Shown here piece by piece: positions 7,933-14,744 of a stretch of DNA of 27,972 bases. Numbering within the stretch: the stretch's first letter is position 1; each line of letters opens with the position of its first letter. The stretch covers positions 1 to 27,972 of the forward strand of contig CAYFSO010000029.1 of assembly GCA_964345775.1 (NCBI GenBank). Direction: 5' to 3'. The translations under genes and the position numbers were made by a program. The notes beneath the pieces are model-generated. The model was not told the DNA's origin, searched no databases, and was given only the letters and a program-made list of their open reading frames with translations. The stretch comes from M55B154 sp964345775 (lineage in GTDB: Bacteria > Spirochaetota > UBA4802 > UB4802).

Positions 7933-7989
7933 TGGATAGTGGATGGTGAATGGAAAGCTGTTAACCATCAACCATCAACCATTTACTAA
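7929..7989. repeat. Imperfect inverted repeat built of ATGGTTGATGG-like units
   Basis: The left arm (7929-7953) and right arm (7965-7989) are each 25 nt, separated by 11 nt. I count 19 of 25 matching positions between the left arm and the reverse complement of the right. The right arm holds two CCATCAA units. The stop codon of the radical SAM gene (7930-7932) is inside the left arm. It resembles dispersed intergenic repeats seen in many environmental genomes and could also act as a 3' stem-loop. Confidence 0.65.
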
Positions 7990-8002
7990 TATGGTAATAT
8001 CC

Positions 8003-8030
8003 TTGACGTATTTGTTTATATCGATACGAT
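8003..8030 (+). promoter_or_regulatory. Candidate promoter of the RAM-module gene
   Basis: TTGACG at 8003-8008, 16 bp, then TACGAT at 8025-8030. This matches the spacing seen in several other promoters of this window. Confidence 0.55.
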
Positions 8031-8036
8031 ATAGTT

Positions 8037-8088
8037 ATGATCTCGTTCCGGTAAGATCATCCCGGGATCATATGCATTGTTCCCGGAA
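8037..8088 (+). promoter_or_regulatory. Leader with inverted GATCAT repeats (possible operator)
   Basis: ATGATC at 8037-8042 is inverted at 8055-8060 (GATCAT), and GATCAT appears again at 8066-8071. Between the last two lies the palindrome ATCCCGGGAT. TTCCGG (8046-8051) is also inverted as CCGGAA (8083-8088). The cluster sits between the -10 and the ribosome binding site (TGGAGG, about 8093) and may be an operator or a folded leader. Confidence 0.4.
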
Positions 8089-8103
8089 TAACTGGAGGCT
8101 GTA

Positions 8104-8718
8104 ATGAATAAAAACGTACTTAATGCAATAGTGTATATTCAGAACTGGGGTGAGAGCAGCGATATCGTAGACATTCTCAAGCATAACAATAACGTCATTT
8201 CAGTGTACCATATAATGGGTGGATACAGTTATCTTGTTGATGCCAACTTCGACTCCAAGGAAGATCTTGAAAAGTGGACTGAACAGATGAAGACCGTCAA
8301 GCTCTCTTCCGGCATTCCGGCGGTAACAGCCCTTAAAACGCAGAAGATCATTGAAGTGAATAAGCAGAAGATGGATTTCTCCCTTACTGATTACCTGGAA
8401 ATGGGTAATGCCCATCATTTCTTTATCCTGGTGGATGTGCCCCACAGGGACGAACAGCTTATTGAGATGGCTGATGGCAGCCAGCGGGTTTCCTCGCTGG
8501 TGCATATACAGGGTGACCATTCATATGTGGCAGAAGTGGTCTGCAGTGATTACGATGAATACCGCAAGTTCCTGAAGAACGTAAAGCAGCTTGAATCCAT
8601 TAATCGTGTGGAAACACAGGAAGTCATTTCCGTTATAAAATACAGGAACCAGATACTTGATGAATCGGGGAAACTTTCAACTCCCAGGGAAGACATCAGG
8701 GAACTATATACATTATAA
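8104..8718 (+). CDS. Tandem RAM-module (Lrp/AsnC ligand-binding domain) protein without a DNA-binding domain
   Basis: This 204-residue protein appears to consist of two copies of the ~80-residue RAM/AsnC effector-binding fold, residues 5-86 and 104-185. The copies align at hydrophobic strand 1 (VLNAIVYIQ / HHFFILVDV), at VISVYHIMGGYSYLV / VSSLVHIQGDHSYVA and at the last strand (ALKTQKIIEV / TQEVISVIKY). There is no N-terminal winged helix, so unlike Lrp it should not bind DNA by itself. Stand-alone RAM proteins are known as single modules that bind amino acids or small effectors; a fused pair is less familiar to me. It starts behind TGGAGG and is followed 33 bp later by a PaaI-like thioesterase, probably in one operon. 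It could sense a ligand tied to that enzyme or act as a co-regulator of a separate Lrp protein. Confidence 0.68.
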   Translation: MNKNVLNAIVYIQNWGESSDIVDILKHNNNVISVYHIMGGYSYLVDANFDSKEDLEKWTEQMKTVKLSSGIPAVTALKTQKIIEVNKQKMDFSLTDYLEMGNAHHFFILVDVPHRDEQLIEMADGSQRVSSLVHIQGDHSYVAEVVCSDYDEYRKFLKNVKQLESINRVETQEVISVIKYRNQILDESGKLSTPREDIRELYTL

Positions 8719-8751
8719 GACCTGGATTTGTTAAAAGGTATGAGCTGAAAC

Positions 8752-9159
8752 ATGAGTAACCTTATTGATAACCCCCTTGAATATGCACGTGAAATAGTAG
8801 GTAAAGATCCCATGGCTGTTTTTCTCGGCATCAATGTTGACGAGGCCGGCGAAGGATATGCCAGGTGTTCTGTAACGGTGAAACCGGAATACCTCAATGC
8901 GGTTGAACGTGCCCATGGTTCTATAGTGCATGCCGTGGCTGACCAGGCGTTCGCCGTAGCATGCAACTCCATGGGGTCAATGGCCATAGCCCTGTCAATG
9001 ACATTGAACTACATTGCCGGTGCAGCGGACGGCGAAACCATCTTTGCAGAAGCAATGCCCGTTCACGTGGGGCGTAAGATCAGCACCTGGAAGATCGAGG
9101 TGCGGGGTGTGAACGATAAGCTGATAGCCTCCGGCGAGTCCATCGCGTACCATAAGTAA
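8752..9159 (+). CDS. PaaI-like hotdog-fold acyl-CoA thioesterase
   Basis: The 135-residue protein is a single hotdog domain of the PaaI family, which hydrolyses (often aromatic) acyl-CoA thioesters. The key motif, HGSIVHAVADQAFAVACNSM at 55-74, matches PaaI, with Asp64 in the position of the catalytic acid and Asn47-Ala-X2-X-X-X-His55 upstream as in the family. The C-terminal strands (FAEAMPVHVGRKISTWKIEV) are typical. The ribosome binding site is weak (AAAAGG near 8734). It follows the RAM-module gene by 33 bp. No phenylacetate-pathway genes are nearby, so the substrate is open; an editing or detoxifying role against stalled acyl-CoAs is possible, given the acyl-CoA dehydrogenases elsewhere in the window. 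Confidence 0.88.
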   Translation: MSNLIDNPLEYAREIVGKDPMAVFLGINVDEAGEGYARCSVTVKPEYLNAVERAHGSIVHAVADQAFAVACNSMGSMAIALSMTLNYIAGAADGETIFAEAMPVHVGRKISTWKIEVRGVNDKLIASGESIAYHK

Positions 9160-9205
9160 GTAACAATTTCGCGCGAAGGATGCAGGCAGGCGTCATAAAT
9201 TCTAC

Positions 9206-9234
9206 TTGACACTCCCCTGATGACACACTAACGG
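9206..9234 (+). promoter_or_regulatory. Candidate promoter of the small lipoprotein/dap operon
   Basis: TTGACA at 9206-9211, then TAACGG at 9229-9234 (17 bp). The -10 is poor. A 10-bp palindrome TTCGCGCGAA lies upstream at 9168-9177. Confidence 0.4.
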
Positions 9235-9261
9235 TACAGGGTATAAGTACAGGAAAATGAT

Positions 9262-9627
9262 ATGTATAATGTAAAAAAATATTTTAAATTGTCCGGTCTT
9301 TTGCTCGTAGCACTTGTAATATCCTGCGCCACGTTCATCAATGATGAACAGGTCCGTTCTCTCGATCGTTACGAGGAAGGCGTGTACCGGATGAAGCAGG
9401 ATGTCAGTGTAAACAACTTGAACCTGAAGAAGGGAGAGAAGGTCAAGTTAATGGTAATTGTCGAGGAGGATGCTGTCAAAGTGTACGCGTATAACGCCGA
9501 TGTATCCTACCTTCAGGCAGAAAGGGTCCTTATCCTGTACATGTTCGATGCTGATTTTAATGAAGGTGTATTTGACAGGGAGTATTTCCATGACAGGCTA
9601 ATGGAGATGGTTAAACCCGTTCGATGA
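9262..9627 (+). CDS. Small lipoprotein, possibly type II secretion-associated
   Basis: This 121-residue protein has a signal ending in the lipobox VISC, with Cys22 as the predicted lipidated residue. The mature part reads DEQVRSLDRYEEGVYRMKQD, then KKGEKVKLMVIVEEDAVKVYAY and the conserved-looking RVLILYMFDADFNEGVFD. I recall a similar core in proteins named type II secretion system-associated lipoprotein in spirochaetes, but this is memory and no secretion genes are here. AGGAAAA precedes the ATG by a normal distance. dapA starts 41 bp downstream, so the two may share a transcript. Confidence 0.65.
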   Translation: MYNVKKYFKLSGLLLVALVISCATFINDEQVRSLDRYEEGVYRMKQDVSVNNLNLKKGEKVKLMVIVEEDAVKVYAYNADVSYLQAERVLILYMFDADFNEGVFDREYFHDRLMEMVKPVR

Positions 9628-9668
9628 TGCACCGGTTAAATAATTTTTAAGTAAGACAGGATGGTGCC

Positions 9669-10547
9669 ATGTTTTCCGGAGTATATACCGCGCTCATAAC
9701 TCCATTCAGGGAAGGGAACATTGATTATGATTCCCTTGAAAAAATAATAGAACACCAGGTTGCAGGCGGGGTGGATGGCGTTGTTCCCATGGGAACAACG
9801 GGGGAATCTCCCACGCTTTCACATGACAAGCACGAGGAATTTATTGCCCGGGTAGTAAAGATGGTGAGTGGCCGCGTGAAGGTTATTGCGGGAACAGGGT
9901 CAAACTCTACTGCGGAAGCCATATCCCTCTCTCTTTCTGCGGAGAAGTCTGGCGTGGACGGGCTGTTGCAGGTCAATCCCTATTATAACAAGCCAACGCA
10001 GAAAGGACTTATAGAGCATTTTGATGCGGTCGCAAAGGCGGTATCCATACCAGTAATACTCTACAATATCCCGGGTAGAACAGGAATAAACTTCCTTCCG
10101 GAAAGTGTTGCGAAGCTGCTGGACAGGGCCGATAACGTGGTTGCCATTAAAGAAGCTTCAGGTGATATAAACCAGATGATGAGAGTGGTTGAAGTGTGTG
10201 ATGACCGGCTTACGCTCCTTTCGGGCGATGATAATATGCTGCTTCCGTTGCTCAGCATAGGGGGAAGGGGCATTATTTCGGTTCTTTCTAACCTTTTGCC
10301 TGCAGATATTAAAAAGATCGTCACGCTGTACGAAGAGGGGAACATACAGGAAGCACGGTCCCGGTTTTATAAAATATTGCCGCTATGCCGGGCCATGTTC
10401 TTTGAGACAAACCCGATACCCATCAAGGCTGCCATGGCCATGGCTGGTTTCTGTCAGCAGGAAATGCGTCTCCCGTTAATGCCGCTTTCTGATGAGTATA
10501 TTCCCCGAATGCAGGATGCACTCAGGAATTACGGGTTAAATGTATGA
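9669..10547 (+). CDS. dapA: 4-hydroxy-tetrahydrodipicolinate synthase
   Basis: DapA condenses pyruvate with aspartate semialdehyde, the first committed step to diaminopimelate and lysine. The 292-residue TIM barrel has GTTGES at 42-47 (Thr43/Thr44), Tyr132 and Arg137 in LYNIPGRTG, and the Schiff-base lysine 161 in IKEASGD. Length is standard. AGGA at 9658-9661 is 7 nt before the ATG. Its stop overlaps the dapB start (ATGA, 10544-10547), so the two steps of the pathway are coupled. Confidence 0.97.
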   Translation: MFSGVYTALITPFREGNIDYDSLEKIIEHQVAGGVDGVVPMGTTGESPTLSHDKHEEFIARVVKMVSGRVKVIAGTGSNSTAEAISLSLSAEKSGVDGLLQVNPYYNKPTQKGLIEHFDAVAKAVSIPVILYNIPGRTGINFLPESVAKLLDRADNVVAIKEASGDINQMMRVVEVCDDRLTLLSGDDNMLLPLLSIGGRGIISVLSNLLPADIKKIVTLYEEGNIQEARSRFYKILPLCRAMFFETNPIPIKAAMAMAGFCQQEMRLPLMPLSDEYIPRMQDALRNYGLNV

Positions 10548-11338
10548 AAGCAGGTATTTATGGCATTGGCGGGCGAATGGGTGCTGCCATACTGGAAGCC
10601 CTTCTTGACAGGCAGCACTCCCCTGGATGTGCCATAGAAGCACCCGGTTCCCCATTGCTTGGCAGTGATGCAGGGACAATCGCGGGACGTGCTCCGCTTG
10701 GAGTAACCGTGAAAACACTTTCCGATGAACCTTTGAAGGGTGTTGATGCCATAATAGATTTTACGTCTATCAATGGGACACTAACCCTTCTTCCTGCAGC
10801 TGTTGCCAGTTCCATTCCCCTTGTCATAGGTACAACCGGGTTTGATAAAACCCAGATGGCCCAGATTGAAGACGCGGCAAAGTCCATACCGGTACTGTTC
10901 TCTCCCAACATGTCCATGGGGGTTAACCTGCTGTTCAAGCTGACCGAAATGGTGTCAGGTATACTCGATGACGGGTATGACGTTGAGATTTTCGAAGCAC
11001 ATCACCGGTTCAAGAAAGACGCCCCTTCAGGAACGGCAAGAAAGCTCATCGAAATAATTAAGAAAGCCAACCCGTCCCTGGTTTCCGCTGACGAAAAGCA
11101 TGGCAGGGAAGGTATGACAGGAGAAAGAACCGGTAACGAAATAGGCGTGATGGCTATGCGTGGTGGTGACATCGTTGGTGAGCACACGGTGCATTATGCC
11201 GGCATGGGAGAGCGTATTGAGCTGACCCATAAGGCCACCAGCAGGAATACCTTTGCCCGTGGTGCTGTTCGGGGGGCAGAGTTCATCGCCGGACAGAAAC
11301 CCGGTCTCTACTCCATGTTTGATGTTCTGGGTATATAG
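10544..11338 (+). CDS. dapB: 4-hydroxy-tetrahydrodipicolinate reductase
   Basis: DapB reduces the DapA product with NAD(P)H on the way to diaminopimelate. The 264-residue protein starts with the nucleotide-binding loop YGIGGRMGAA (6-15), then IDFT (71-74), GTTGF (96-100), and the substrate and catalytic block EAHHRFKKDAPSGT (151-164) with the His-His pair and lysine. GDIVGEHTVHY and RNTFARGA complete the family signature. It overlaps dapA by 4 bp, and the next ATG directly follows its stop with no gap, an arrangement that strongly implies a common transcript. Confidence 0.97.
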   Translation: MKAGIYGIGGRMGAAILEALLDRQHSPGCAIEAPGSPLLGSDAGTIAGRAPLGVTVKTLSDEPLKGVDAIIDFTSINGTLTLLPAAVASSIPLVIGTTGFDKTQMAQIEDAAKSIPVLFSPNMSMGVNLLFKLTEMVSGILDDGYDVEIFEAHHRFKKDAPSGTARKLIEIIKKANPSLVSADEKHGREGMTGERTGNEIGVMAMRGGDIVGEHTVHYAGMGERIELTHKATSRNTFARGAVRGAEFIAGQKPGLYSMFDVLGI

Positions 11339-12298
11339 ATGAGTGATGAAGAAAAAAAAGTCACTGATGAACAACTGAAAAAAATAGAAGAGAATCCTTT
11401 CGACCCAGCCGGAAAAACTCCCGAGGATCTTGTGCGTATTTTCTACGCCCATGATGTCCCGGTGATTCCCGTGGTTTCCAGGAGGGGAATATTGCTGGGC
11501 ATACTCAAAAAAAACGAGGTGATTCGAGAACTCAGTGATATAGCCCATTCTTCCAACCAGAAAATCGATGAATTGATACAGCGCCTGGCAAAAAAAATGA
11601 CACTGGACGAACTGCTGCCGCTGGCTGGTGGTGTAAAAGAATTCATGGTTATCAACCTCTTCGGGGAGGTGCAGGGTCGATGGAACAGGATTGATCTTTT
11701 CTCCGCGTGCGAGAAGGGACATGCCGGGGAAGAGCCTGCCGGTGAGATCGAAAACCAGAAAGAAGCCCAGGTTCTCGAATGGATGATATATCTCATCCTT
11801 GAGCATATTCCCCGTGCGTTGTACGCGGTAAATGAACGGGGCAAGACAATATTTTACAACAGTCATTTTGAAGAGATCTACGGCGCGGGTAGTGATGGAG
11901 AAGTTGATATTGCGCTGGTTGAAAAGACACTGGCAGATCCCGGGAAAAACGAGATTTTTACCCGTTACGATGGAAATGACGGGCATTACTTTTTCAACAG
12001 TGACCTGTCCATATATTATGAAAAGGTCCCAATGGTAAGCAACAGGAAAAAAGTCGGGTACCTGTATTATTGTGATAATACTCTTAACAGTAAAGGCGAG
12101 GTGCTGTTGCCGGGTATTCAAACGGGGGTGGAGTCCCTGAAAGAAATACTGGATGCTGTTGAGCGTCATATCATAGTGGAGGCGATCAAGAAGAACGAAG
12201 GGAAACTGGCAAAGGTGGCAGATACGTTGCAGGTATCACGCGGAACCATTAATAAAAAAATCCAAAAGCATGCTATTGATACAGATGAATCCCGATAG
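11339..12298 (+). CDS. CBS-like/PAS/Fis-type HTH regulator lacking an AAA+ domain
   Basis: This 319-residue protein appears to have three parts. Residues 30-125 resemble a pair of CBS half-domains (DVPVIPVVSRRGILLGILKK at 39-58 and FMVINLFGEVQGRWNRIDLF at 102-121), a fold that often binds adenine nucleotides. Residues 148-248 look like a PAS sensor (IPRALYAVNERGKTIFYNSH ... KVGYLYYCDNT). Residues 268-311 form a Fis-type helix-turn-helix (IIVEAIKKNEGKLAKVADTL, then QVSRGTINKKIQKH). That C-terminus is normally the DNA-binding end of sigma-54 activators, but the ATPase domain that contacts sigma-54 is absent. The ATG follows the dapB stop directly. It may regulate genes for diaminopimelate or cell-wall supply, or only share their transcript. 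The domain order is read by eye; the CBS call is the weakest. Confidence 0.7.
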   Translation: MSDEEKKVTDEQLKKIEENPFDPAGKTPEDLVRIFYAHDVPVIPVVSRRGILLGILKKNEVIRELSDIAHSSNQKIDELIQRLAKKMTLDELLPLAGGVKEFMVINLFGEVQGRWNRIDLFSACEKGHAGEEPAGEIENQKEAQVLEWMIYLILEHIPRALYAVNERGKTIFYNSHFEEIYGAGSDGEVDIALVEKTLADPGKNEIFTRYDGNDGHYFFNSDLSIYYEKVPMVSNRKKVGYLYYCDNTLNSKGEVLLPGIQTGVESLKEILDAVERHIIVEAIKKNEGKLAKVADTLQVSRGTINKKIQKHAIDTDESR

Positions 12299-12377
12299 GT
12301 GTTAAAAAAAACTGGAAATACTGAACCGGTAATGCTAATACTTATTATCAAAGAGCACACTTTAACGTATATTTTTC

Positions 12378-12405
12378 TTGACTTAAATTGAATACTCTTT
12401 ATATT
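12378..12405 (+). promoter_or_regulatory. Candidate rho promoter
   Basis: TTGACT at 12378-12383, 16 bp, then TATATT at 12400-12405. It is the best sigma-70 match in the region and implies a leader of roughly 300 nt before the rho ATG. Confidence 0.5.
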
Positions 12406-12506
12406 GGTATTAAATTCTATGAAAATACTATGCCTCCCTGCAGCGAATGAATAATCAATTAAGACTATTTCAACAAACATATTTTATAAATAATGACAAA
12501 GATTTC

Positions 12507-12529
12507 GAGGGGTAGCATAACCCGTTTTT
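12507..12529 (+). terminator. Weak hairpin plus T-run in the rho leader (possible attenuator)
   Basis: GGGT (12510-12513) can pair with ACCC (12520-12523) around a six-base loop, and TTTTT follows at 12525-12529 within an AT-rich stretch. Only 4 bp pair cleanly, so termination would be partial at best. Confidence 0.3.
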
Positions 12530-12719
12530 ATTAATTTTACTGATGAGATCATTTCACAAGGCAAACGTGTATATCCTCTATCTGTGAGTATAGCGTAAGC
12601 ATTGAAATAACTTAAATACATTAATTTTATAGCAAGCTGATTCAGCCCTTAATTATTATATGAGCAATATTTTTTCTGAATGAACCTAACCATTAAATAA
12701 TGTAAATCAAAGGTGTACT

Positions 12720-14138
12720 ATGAGTAACGAGATGAACGAATACGGATCTGAGAATAAGAATGCTGCAAGATCCACAACCCGAAAAAGCGGACAGGGCGCA
12801 AAGCGTTCCAATAGCGGCAACAGCGGAAGTGGTGGTGCCAGTATGACGAACGGCAATAAAAAAACCGCAGAGCCAATGCATGATGGTCGCCTTGATCTTG
12901 CCGAGCTGAAGAACAAGACCATAAGCGAACTTATCGATGTTGCAAAGACCATAGGTCTTGACGGGGTCTCGGGTCTGAAAAAACAGGATCTTATATTCGA
13001 GATACTGAAGACGCAGACCGAACGTAATGGTCTGATCTTTTCCAGTGGGGTGCTTGAAATACTCAATGACGGGTATGGTTTTCTGCGCTCTCCCAATTAT
13101 AATTACCTCCCCGGGCCCGATGATATCTACGTGTCTCCATCACAGATAAGGCTTTTCGGGCTGCGTACGGGTGATACGGTAACCGGCCAGATACGGCCCC
13201 CGAAGGACAATGAGCGTTTTTTCGCACTGCTCAGGGTGGAAGCGGTTAACTTTGAGAACTCAGATAACCTGCAGAACAGGGTACTTTTCGACAACCTTAC
13301 ACCGCTGTACCCGGAGGTGCGGTTAAACCTGGAAACCGTTTCCGAAGATATTGATATGCGGATCGTGAATATTATCACGCCTATAGGTCTTGGACAGAGA
13401 GCACTTATTGTTGCCCCTCCCAGAACCGGTAAAACCATCGTAATGCAGAAAATAGCCAATGCCATTACCACGAATAATCCTGACATTTTTCTCATCGTGC
13501 TTTTGATAGATGAGCGTCCCGAAGAAGTTACCGATATGGAGCGATCTGTCAGGGGAGAGGTTGTATCATCCACATTTGACGAACCCGCTTCACGCCACGT
13601 GCAGGTGGTAGAGATGGTGCTGGAGAAGGCCAAGAGACTGGTTGAGCACAAAAAGGACGTGGTTATACTTCTCGACTCGATTACAAGGCTTGCCCGCGCG
13701 TACAACCAGGTTGTTCCCACCAGCGGCAAGATATTGTCAGGTGGTGTAGATTCAAATGCATTGCATAAGCCAAAGCGCTTCTTCGGTGCGGCTCGAAATA
13801 TCGAAGAAGGCGGCAGCCTCACCATACTTGCAACAGCACTTGTGGATACCGGGAGCCGCATGGACGAGGTTATATTCGAGGAGTTCAAGGGAACCGGTAA
13901 CTGCGAGATACACCTGGATCGTAAGCTTGCGGACAGGAGAATATTCCCCGCAATAGACATAAACAAGTCTGGAACGCGAAAAGAAGAATTATTGCTTGAC
14001 AAAGAAGAGCTTAACAAGTTGTGGGTATTACGTAAGGTGATCGCTTCAATGAGTACCACCGAGGCCATGGAATTGCTGATAGACAAGATGCGGGCTACCA
14101 AGAATAACAAGGCATTTTTTAAGGCCATGAATGCGTAA
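12720..14138 (+). CDS. rho: Transcription termination factor Rho
   Basis: Rho is the hexameric RNA-dependent ATPase that terminates transcription. The 472-residue protein has a Ser/Asn/Gly/Lys-rich, probably disordered start (1-56), the helical Rho N domain (about 58-100), the cold-shock-like primary RNA-binding domain (SSGVLEILNDGYGFLRSP at 108-125) and the ATPase core. Walker A is APPRTGKT at 232-239, the Walker B region is VVILLDSITRLARAYN, the Q-loop/R-loop segment is SGGVDSNALHKPKRFFGAAR, and the arginine-finger area is EEFKGTGNCEIHLDR. rpmE follows 42 bp downstream, a common pairing. The long leader suggests autoregulation, as known for rho in other bacteria. Confidence 0.98.
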   Translation: MSNEMNEYGSENKNAARSTTRKSGQGAKRSNSGNSGSGGASMTNGNKKTAEPMHDGRLDLAELKNKTISELIDVAKTIGLDGVSGLKKQDLIFEILKTQTERNGLIFSSGVLEILNDGYGFLRSPNYNYLPGPDDIYVSPSQIRLFGLRTGDTVTGQIRPPKDNERFFALLRVEAVNFENSDNLQNRVLFDNLTPLYPEVRLNLETVSEDIDMRIVNIITPIGLGQRALIVAPPRTGKTIVMQKIANAITTNNPDIFLIVLLIDERPEEVTDMERSVRGEVVSSTFDEPASRHVQVVEMVLEKAKRLVEHKKDVVILLDSITRLARAYNQVVPTSGKILSGGVDSNALHKPKRFFGAARNIEEGGSLTILATALVDTGSRMDEVIFEEFKGTGNCEIHLDRKLADRRIFPAIDINKSGTRKEELLLDKEELNKLWVLRKVIASMSTTEAMELLIDKMRATKNNKAFFKAMNA

Positions 14139-14180
14139 TTTGTGTATATTGATTGTAGATAGCTTATAGAGGAGAATAAA

Positions 14181-14381
14181 ATGAAAAAAGATATTCATCC
14201 AGAATATACCGAAACTAACATAAAATGTGCATGTGGGAACGAGATAAAGACCAGGTCTACCTCTAAGGATCTTCATGTAGAGGTGTGTTCAAACTGTCAT
14301 CCTTTTTACACCAAGAAGCAGAAGATAGTTGACAGTACCGGTCGTGTAGAGAAATTCAAAAAGAAATACAATATCAAGTAA
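14181..14381 (+). CDS. rpmE: 50S ribosomal protein L31 (zinc-binding type)
   Basis: L31 is a surface protein of the large ribosomal subunit. The 66-residue product starts MKKDIHPEYTETNIKCACGN and has the metal-binding cysteines C16, C18, C36 and C39 (CAC ... CSNC), so it is the C+ zinc form, followed by HPFYTKKQK. AGAGGAG at 14168-14174 lies 6 nt before the ATG. It is read with rho and followed by a strong hairpin at 14411-14435. Confidence 0.96.
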   Translation: MKKDIHPEYTETNIKCACGNEIKTRSTSKDLHVEVCSNCHPFYTKKQKIVDSTGRVEKFKKKYNIK

Positions 14382-14410
14382 ACCGTTCGGCGAAAACAAG
14401 GGTAAAAGGC

Positions 14411-14435
14411 AGGGCAGGTACCGGATACCTGCCCT
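14411..14435 (+). terminator. Strong hairpin after rpmE
   Basis: AGGGCAGGTA (14411-14420) and TACCTGCCCT (14426-14435) form a perfect 10-bp stem with loop CCGGA. The sequence after it (GAGTTATTAATTCT) lacks a clean T-run, so it may be an imperfect terminator or a 3'-end stabiliser. Confidence 0.65.
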
Positions 14436-14583
14436 GAGTTATTAATTCTACCCGGGAAAACAGCCGGTAGGCCTAAAAAAGAGAATAGTATAATTGTTAC
14501 ACAGTACTCCGAACGGCCAGTGTGTAAAACATACACAACTGTAAATTAAATTCCTGACGCGTTTAAAATGATGTTGAAAAATA

Positions 14584-14612
14584 TTGACGTTTTTTAATTC
14601 TTATTGTATTTT
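14584..14612 (+). promoter_or_regulatory. Candidate promoter of the sigma factor gene
   Basis: TTGACG at 14584-14589, 17 bp, then TATTTT at 14607-14612. The leader would be about 275 nt. A later promoter closer to the gene cannot be excluded. Confidence 0.4.
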
Positions 14613-14634
14613 TAAAAGACATGCATAGACTAAT

Positions 14635-14650
14635 CTATACGTACGTATAG
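14635..14650. promoter_or_regulatory. Perfect 16-bp palindrome, candidate operator
   Basis: CTATACGTACGTATAG is identical to its reverse complement. It lies about 15 nt downstream of the predicted start from the promoter at 14584, a position where a bound protein would block transcription of the sigma factor gene. Confidence 0.5.
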
Positions 14651-14667
14651 TTGTAAGTCATTATAAT

Positions 14668-14701
14668 TATAAATTAATTAGCCATTTATAATTAATTTAT
14701 A
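14668..14701. repeat. 12-bp inverted repeat
   Basis: TATAAATTAATT (14668-14679) is exactly inverted as AATTAATTTATA (14690-14701) around 10 nt. Such AT-only arms may arise by chance in AT-rich DNA, but the exact match next to the palindrome is notable. Confidence 0.4.
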
Positions 14702-14723
14702 GTATCAATCAGGTGGTGTATAA

Positions 14724-14744
14724 CCTGGATAAAACGTATCCGGG
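14724..14744 (+). other. 8-bp hairpin in the sigma factor leader
   Basis: CCTGGATA (14724-14731) pairs with TATCCGGG (14737-14744), with one G-T pair, around loop AAACG. There is no T-run after it. It could shape leader RNA structure. Confidence 0.35.

Larger units (their letters stand above)
12299..12719. other. AT-rich intergenic region and rho leader
   Basis: No convincing gene is present in these 421 bp. There is no strong intrinsic terminator after the dapAB operon. The region holds the candidate rho promoter (12378-12405), then about 300 nt of predicted leader with a weak T-followed hairpin (12507-12529). The rho ribosome binding site AAAGGTG is near 12709-12715. Confidence 0.6.

Noticed and set aside
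7929..7989. Possible CRISPR-like array
   Set aside because: The units are short, unequal and without unique spacers; it is an inverted repeat.
11027..12169. Long minus-strand ORF of 380 codons
   Set aside because: It lies opposite dapB and the CBS/PAS/Fis gene, has no recognisable motif and has the composition of an antisense shadow.
13127..14128. Minus-strand ORF of 333 codons
   Set aside because: It is the antisense of rho, whose conserved motifs fix the coding strand.
14668..14701. Reading the AT-only inverted repeat as a replication origin element
   Set aside because: There are no DnaA-box clusters (TTATCCACA-like) or dnaA/dnaN genes in the window.
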